Source: Candidatus Sulfopaludibacter sp. SbA3 (GTDB taxonomy: Bacteria > Pseudomonadota > Alphaproteobacteria > Caulobacterales > Hyphomonadaceae). From it: 64,000 nucleotides of DNA. The stretch spans positions 62,001 through 126,000 of the forward strand of contig CAMDAC010000003.1 of assembly GCA_945888325.1 (NCBI GenBank). Direction: 5' to 3'. Each line of letters starts with the position of its first letter. Within the stretch, counting starts at the first letter, position 1. Shown in pieces: positions 60,875-64,000 of this stretch. The position numbers and the translations under genes are program-made. A model generated the notes under the pieces. The model worked only from the letters and a program-made list of their open reading frames with translations. It had not been told where the DNA came from and searched no databases.

Positions 60875-61974
60875 CACACTTTCTCCTTCACCGCGAGCAC
60901 GCCGCGCTCGACCTGGTCGCGTTCGATGCTTTCGAACAGGGCCTTGAAGTTGCCTTCGCCGAAGCCTTCCTTGTAGTCGCCCTTGCGCTGGATGAATTCG
61001 AAGAAGACCGGGCCGATCTGCGGCTGGGCGAAGATCTGCAACAGCAGGCGCGGCTCGCCGCCTTCGGTCGTGCCGTCGAGCAGCAGGCCGCGCGCCTTGA
61101 GGCCGGCTTCGTCTTCGCCGTGCCCCGGCAGGCGGCCCGACAGCATCTTGTAATAGGTCTCCGGCGGCGCCGTCATGAAGGGCACGCCGCGCTTCTTCAG
61201 GTCGTCCCAGCAGGCATAAAGGTCGTCGCAGATCAGGGCGATGTGCTGGATGCCTTCGCCGTTGAACTCGCGCAGGAACTCTTCGATCTGGCCGCCGCCG
61301 CCCTTGCCTTCCTCATTGAGAGGTATGCGGATCTTCCCGTCCGGCGCGGTCAGCGCCTTGGAGGTCAGGCCGGTATATTCGCCCTTGATGTCGAAGTAGC
61401 GGATCTCGCGGAAATTGAAGAGCGTCTCGTAGAAGTCCGCCCAGTATTTCATGCGGCCGCCATAGACGTTGTGGGTCAGGTGATCGATGACCTTGAAGCC
61501 GGCGCCTTTGGGATGGCGGTCCACGCCCGGCAGGTATTCGAAGTCGATGTCGTAGATCGAGAGTTCGCCCGCGCCGCTGTCATACCGGTCGATCAGGTAG
61601 ATAATCGAATTGCCGATGCCGCGGATGCCGGGGATGTGCAGTTCCATCGGCCCGGTCTTGGCCTCGACGGGCTCGCCGCCCTGCTTGAGGAGGTGGTCAT
61701 AGGCCTTGCGGGCGTTCTTCACGCGGAAACCCATTCCGCAGGCGGAGGGGCCGTGCTCGCGCGAGAAATACCAGGCGGCGGAGTTCGGCTCATAGTTGGT
61801 GATCAGGTTGATGCCGCCCTGGCGCCAGAGTTCGACATCCTTTGAGCGGTGGCGGGCGACCTTCGTGAAGCCCATGGTTTCGAACACCGGCTCCAGTACG
61901 CCCTTTTCAGGGGCGGAGAATTCGATGAATTCGAAACCGTCGAGACCGGCGGGATTGTCGAAAAGATCGGCCAT
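60874..61974 (-). CDS. hppD: 4-hydroxyphenylpyruvate dioxygenase
   Basis: Fe(II) enzyme turning 4-hydroxyphenylpyruvate into homogentisate. 366 aa. Two VOC halves; [15 protein letters not shown] holds the first His, [20 protein letters not shown] the second His and [20 protein letters not shown] the Glu ligand. [20 protein letters not shown] is characteristic of the N-terminal half. First gene of the catabolic row; an 18-bp palindrome and a divergent MarR gene lie upstream. Confidence 0.96.
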   Translation of the reverse strand: MADLFDNPAGLDGFEFIEFSAPEKGVLEPVFETMGFTKVARHRSKDVELWRQGGINLITNYEPNSAAWYFSREHGPSACGMGFRVKNARKAYDHLLKQGGEPVEAKTGPMELHIPGIRGIGNSIIYLIDRYDSGAGELSIYDIDFEYLPGVDRHPKGAGFKVIDHLTHNVYGGRMKYWADFYETLFNFREIRYFDIKGEYTGLTSKALTAPDGKIRIPLNEEGKGGGGQIEEFLREFNGEGIQHIALICDDLYACWDDLKKRGVPFMTAPPETYYKMLSGRLPGHGEDEAGLKARGLLLDGTTEGGEPRLLLQIFAQPQIGPVFFEFIQRKGDYKEGFGEGNFKALFESIERDQVERGVLAVKEKV

Positions 61975-62008
61975 GGGACGGGGTCCTGTCTTGCAAGGTG
62001 GGATAAGA

Positions 62009-62026
62009 TAGTTTCATATGTAACTA
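62009..62026. promoter_or_regulatory. MarR-type operator between hppD and marR
   Basis: TAGTTTCATATGTAACTA, 18-bp dyad with one mismatched pair, 35 bp before the hppD start and 37 bp before marR. Placement and size fit a MarR/HmgR-like repressor site acting on both genes. Confidence 0.7.
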
Positions 62027-62063
62027 ATATTGCCTCGCCCTGCAAGCGAGTCCAGAGGATCCG

Positions 62064-62531
62064 ATGCCCGAAAAGACCCACCCCGCGCCCCTGCGCCTTG
62101 CGACTTTCCTGCCGTTCCGGCTGTCGGTGCTCTCGAACGCCGTCTCGCAGCGGATCGCGGAACTCTATGACCGGGAGTTCGGGCTCTCGATCTGGCAATG
62201 GCGCGTGATGGCGGTGACGGCCGATACGCCGGGCATCAGCGCTACCGAGATCGGCCAGCGCACGCAGATGGACAAGGTGGCCGTCAGCCGCGCGGTCGCA
62301 GGCCTGATCGAGGTGGGCTACCTCGAGCGGCGTCCGTCCACGGATGATGCGCGGCGGTCAAACCTCGTGCTCACGCCCGCCGGGATCGGCATCTACGAGC
62401 TGATCGTGCCGCTGGCTCTCGCGGAGGAAGCGCAGCTGGTCAGCGCCCTGTCCGAGAAGGAACAGACAGAGCTGGCGCGGCTGATGGGCAAGCTTGCAAA
62501 GGCGGCCTCGCCGGAGCGGGATTTGTGGTGA
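62064..62531 (+). CDS. MarR-family regulator of the tyrosine pathway
   Basis: 155 aa. RLSVLSNAVSQRIAELYDRE, FGLSIWQWRVMAVTADTPG, HTH SATEIGQRTQMDKVAVSRAV and wing RRPSTDDARRSNLVLTPAG. This is the HpaR/HmgR-like MarR type commonly found beside hppD or hmgA. Divergent from hppD across an 18-bp palindrome; repression relieved by a pathway intermediate is inferred. Its stop lies 3 bp from the convergent hydrolase stop. Confidence 0.9.
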   Translation: MPEKTHPAPLRLATFLPFRLSVLSNAVSQRIAELYDREFGLSIWQWRVMAVTADTPGISATEIGQRTQMDKVAVSRAVAGLIEVGYLERRPSTDDARRSNLVLTPAGIGIYELIVPLALAEEAQLVSALSEKEQTELARLMGKLAKAASPERDLW

Positions 62532-62534
62532 GGC

Positions 62535-63512
62535 CTAACCGGCCCGCCGTCTCCGCTGGCGCAAATTCCGCGAGACCGGGCCGTCCTCTTCCAGCGTGTA
62601 GCGCTCGACGAGGCGGGCGATGAAAGCGGAGAGCTGGTCGCGGATTTCGTAGGGCGCTTCCATCGGCAGGAAGTGCGAGGTGCCGCGAATGCCGCGCATC
62701 ATCAGCGAGGGATTCTTCTGGATGATCTCGGCACGGACCTTGTCGGAGATCACCGAGTCGCGGCTGGGGCGCAGGATGACGATCGGAATGTTCTTCTTGC
62801 GCACCTTGCCGAGCGCGCTCCAGGGCGCGTTGCGCTGGGCGCCGAAGGTGGCCGCTTCCCATTTCGGCGTGCAGAGCAGCTTCCAGCTCTGCTTCTCCGC
62901 GTCGGCGGGGCCGGTGTCCGTGCGGTCGAGACCGTCGAGCAGATAGTCGGCCAGAAAGGGTTCGCGCCAGGACTTGAATGTGGCCTTGCCAGAATAGCCG
63001 TCGAGCGCCTCGCGGAAGGAATTGAACTCGCCGCGCCGCTTGCGGGCACGCGCAGCCATGTGGTTGCGCCGGATCAGCCAGTTCACCGGCGGGAAGATAT
63101 GGTTCCAGAAATAGGTCTTGCGCGACATGATCACGGGGTCGGCCAGCACGAGGCCTTTCACGAGGTCCGGACGCTTGCCAGCGACCAGCAGCGCGACGCA
63201 GCCGCCCATCGAATGGCCGCCGAGCACGACGCCCTGCGGCGCTTCGTTCTCGAGGAACTCGATCACATCATCGCGGTACCGGTTCCAGGAGGCGAGCCCG
63301 CCCTTGGCTGGCATCGAAGAGCGGCCATGCCCGCGCAGGTCCAGCGCGGCGACGCGGGCGCGCAGGCCGAGCGGGGCCAGCATCGACTGGTAGGTCATCG
63401 CGTTGAAGCCGGTCGCGTGCAGCCAGACGGCGGCATAGGGCTTGATCGGATCGCCGAACTCGATCCCGGCCATCTGCCCGCCGGATTTCATGTCTTCGCG
63501 GAAACGGCGCAT
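62535..63512 (-). CDS. Alpha/beta-fold hydrolase
   Basis: 325 aa. VALDLRGHGRSSMPAKGG, nucleophile elbow GHSMGGCVALLVA (Ser-98 area), catalytic Asp near LRPSRDSVISD and His in RGTSHFLPMEAPYEI. Typical esterase/lipase-like fold; substrate unknown. The ATG shares one base with the DUF4197 gene's stop (TGATG). Confidence 0.88.
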   Translation of the reverse strand: MRRFREDMKSGGQMAGIEFGDPIKPYAAVWLHATGFNAMTYQSMLAPLGLRARVAALDLRGHGRSSMPAKGGLASWNRYRDDVIEFLENEAPQGVVLGGHSMGGCVALLVAGKRPDLVKGLVLADPVIMSRKTYFWNHIFPPVNWLIRRNHMAARARKRRGEFNSFREALDGYSGKATFKSWREPFLADYLLDGLDRTDTGPADAEKQSWKLLCTPKWEAATFGAQRNAPWSALGKVRKKNIPIVILRPSRDSVISDKVRAEIIQKNPSLMMRGIRGTSHFLPMEAPYEIRDQLSAFIARLVERYTLEEDGPVSRNLRQRRRRAG

Positions 63513-64000
63513 CAGGCAGCGGCTCCAAACACCTTGCGGAGAAGGTCGGTCGTGCGTGCCAAGGGATTCTCCCGGATCTTCTTTTCCTCTTCGGCCACAT
63601 AGAAGAAGATGCCGTCAAGCCCGAGCGACACCGCATGCGACGTCAGGTCCGCCTGCACGCTGGAAGTTGTGCCGCCGAGACCGATTCCGGACAGGTAGTT
63701 TTCCATCGCCCTGAACGCCCCGGACTGGGAGAGCGCGGTGCGCACATGCGGCGTGAAGGCGGCGGTCAGCTGCGTCTCGGTCCGCGCACGGAGGAAATCG
63801 GTGGCGGCCGTATCGCCGCCGCGCAGGATGCCGAGCGCGTCCTCGATGGTCATGTTGCGCACAGCGCCGAGGATCAGCGCCCGGGCTTCCGGCACGGCCG
63901 CTTCGGCGGCGCGGTTGAGGCGCAGCTCGACATCATCCAGCGGGCCGCTGGCGCCGATGACAGCGAGATTGCGCTGAACCTCGCGGTAGGTTTTCGGCAG
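63512..64000 (-). CDS. DUF4197 protein, C-terminal part (start outside window)
   Basis: The frame is open to the window edge, giving 162 residues: LPKTYREVQRNLAVIGASGP, NMTIEDALGILRGGDTAATD, FLRARTETQLTAAFTPHV, AVSLGLDGIFFYVAEEEKKI. This matches the DUF4197 family of exported proteins of unknown function. An internal ATG/GTG start at 63895 is unlikely because similarity continues upstream. Coupled to the hydrolase downstream. Confidence 0.87.
   Translation of the reverse strand: MPKTYREVQRNLAVIGASGPLDDVELRLNRAAEAAVPEARALILGAVRNMTIEDALGILRGGDTAATDFLRARTETQLTAAFTPHVRTALSQSGAFRAMENYLSGIGLGGTTSSVQADLTSHAVSLGLDGIFFYVAEEEKKIRENPLARTTDLLRKVFGAAA

Overview
The window looks like a chromosomal segment of a high-GC alphaproteobacterium close to Caulobacter and the Hyphomonadaceae (Hyphomonas-like). 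The evidence is a PodJ-type polarity factor with an exact CtrA box (TTAA-N7-TTAAC) upstream of it, GANTC sites, a lipoprotein resembling the Caulobacter CC0125/CC1285 family, an RNase E with an alphaproteobacterial-style insertion, and a gene set dominated by acyl-CoA and amino-acid catabolism. Nearly all of the DNA is dense coding sequence with many 1- to 4-nt start/stop overlaps. I see no tRNA, rRNA, CRISPR array or intact insertion sequence.

Layout. 1-622: end of an M20 amidohydrolase. 1.3-5.5 kb: de novo NAD operon (nadA, a secreted protein of unknown function, nadB, nadC) behind a 21-bp palindrome, followed by an SDR gene. 6.3-15.3 kb, mostly minus strand: SleB-like wall hydrolase, pyruvate phosphate dikinase, and glycyl-tRNA synthetase whose alpha and beta genes are split by two exported-protein genes. 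15.1-17.3 kb: a 36-residue membrane mini-protein, a tRNA-methyltransferase-like enzyme and small lipoproteins. 17.4-23.4 kb: polyprenyl diphosphate synthase, a MraY/WecA-like transferase, ispE, a TPR lipoprotein and an amiC-type amidase. 23.8-26.5 kb: rne with a strong terminator. 26.7-36.2 kb: beta-oxidation cluster (two acyl-CoA dehydrogenases, thioesterase, thiolase, FadB/J-like enzyme, a two-TM protein, GNAT) with a MerR-family regulator; matching 16-bp boxes lie upstream of merR and of the main operon. 36.4-43.6 kb: podJ, a beta-propeller lipoprotein, nudC and a 50-residue Lys/Ala/Pro protein. 43.8-48.2 kb: YHS, membrane and AhpD-like genes opposite a LysR regulator with a T-N11-A operator, then an ECF sigma/YCII pair. 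48.3-55.2 kb: prephenate dehydratase, cytochrome c, GNAT, NlpC/P60, MarR, Zur, thioesterase, aminotransferase and a DUF1330 gene.

55.4-57.2 kb is the outlier. In visibly lower-GC DNA it carries a gene for a nitric-oxide-synthase oxygenase-type heme-thiolate protein (386 aa). It keeps the heme Cys/Trp, the active-site Glu and the pterin-side Trp, but differs at several arginine/pterin-pocket positions. It has no reductase or other obvious partner nearby and looks horizontally acquired.

57.3-62.5 kb: tyrosine/ketone-body catabolism (hppD, VOC protein, fumarylacetoacetate-hydrolase family protein, scoA, membrane protein, scoB) opposite a MarR regulator with an 18-bp palindrome between them. hmgA and maiA are not in the cluster. 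The window ends with an alpha/beta hydrolase and a truncated DUF4197 gene.
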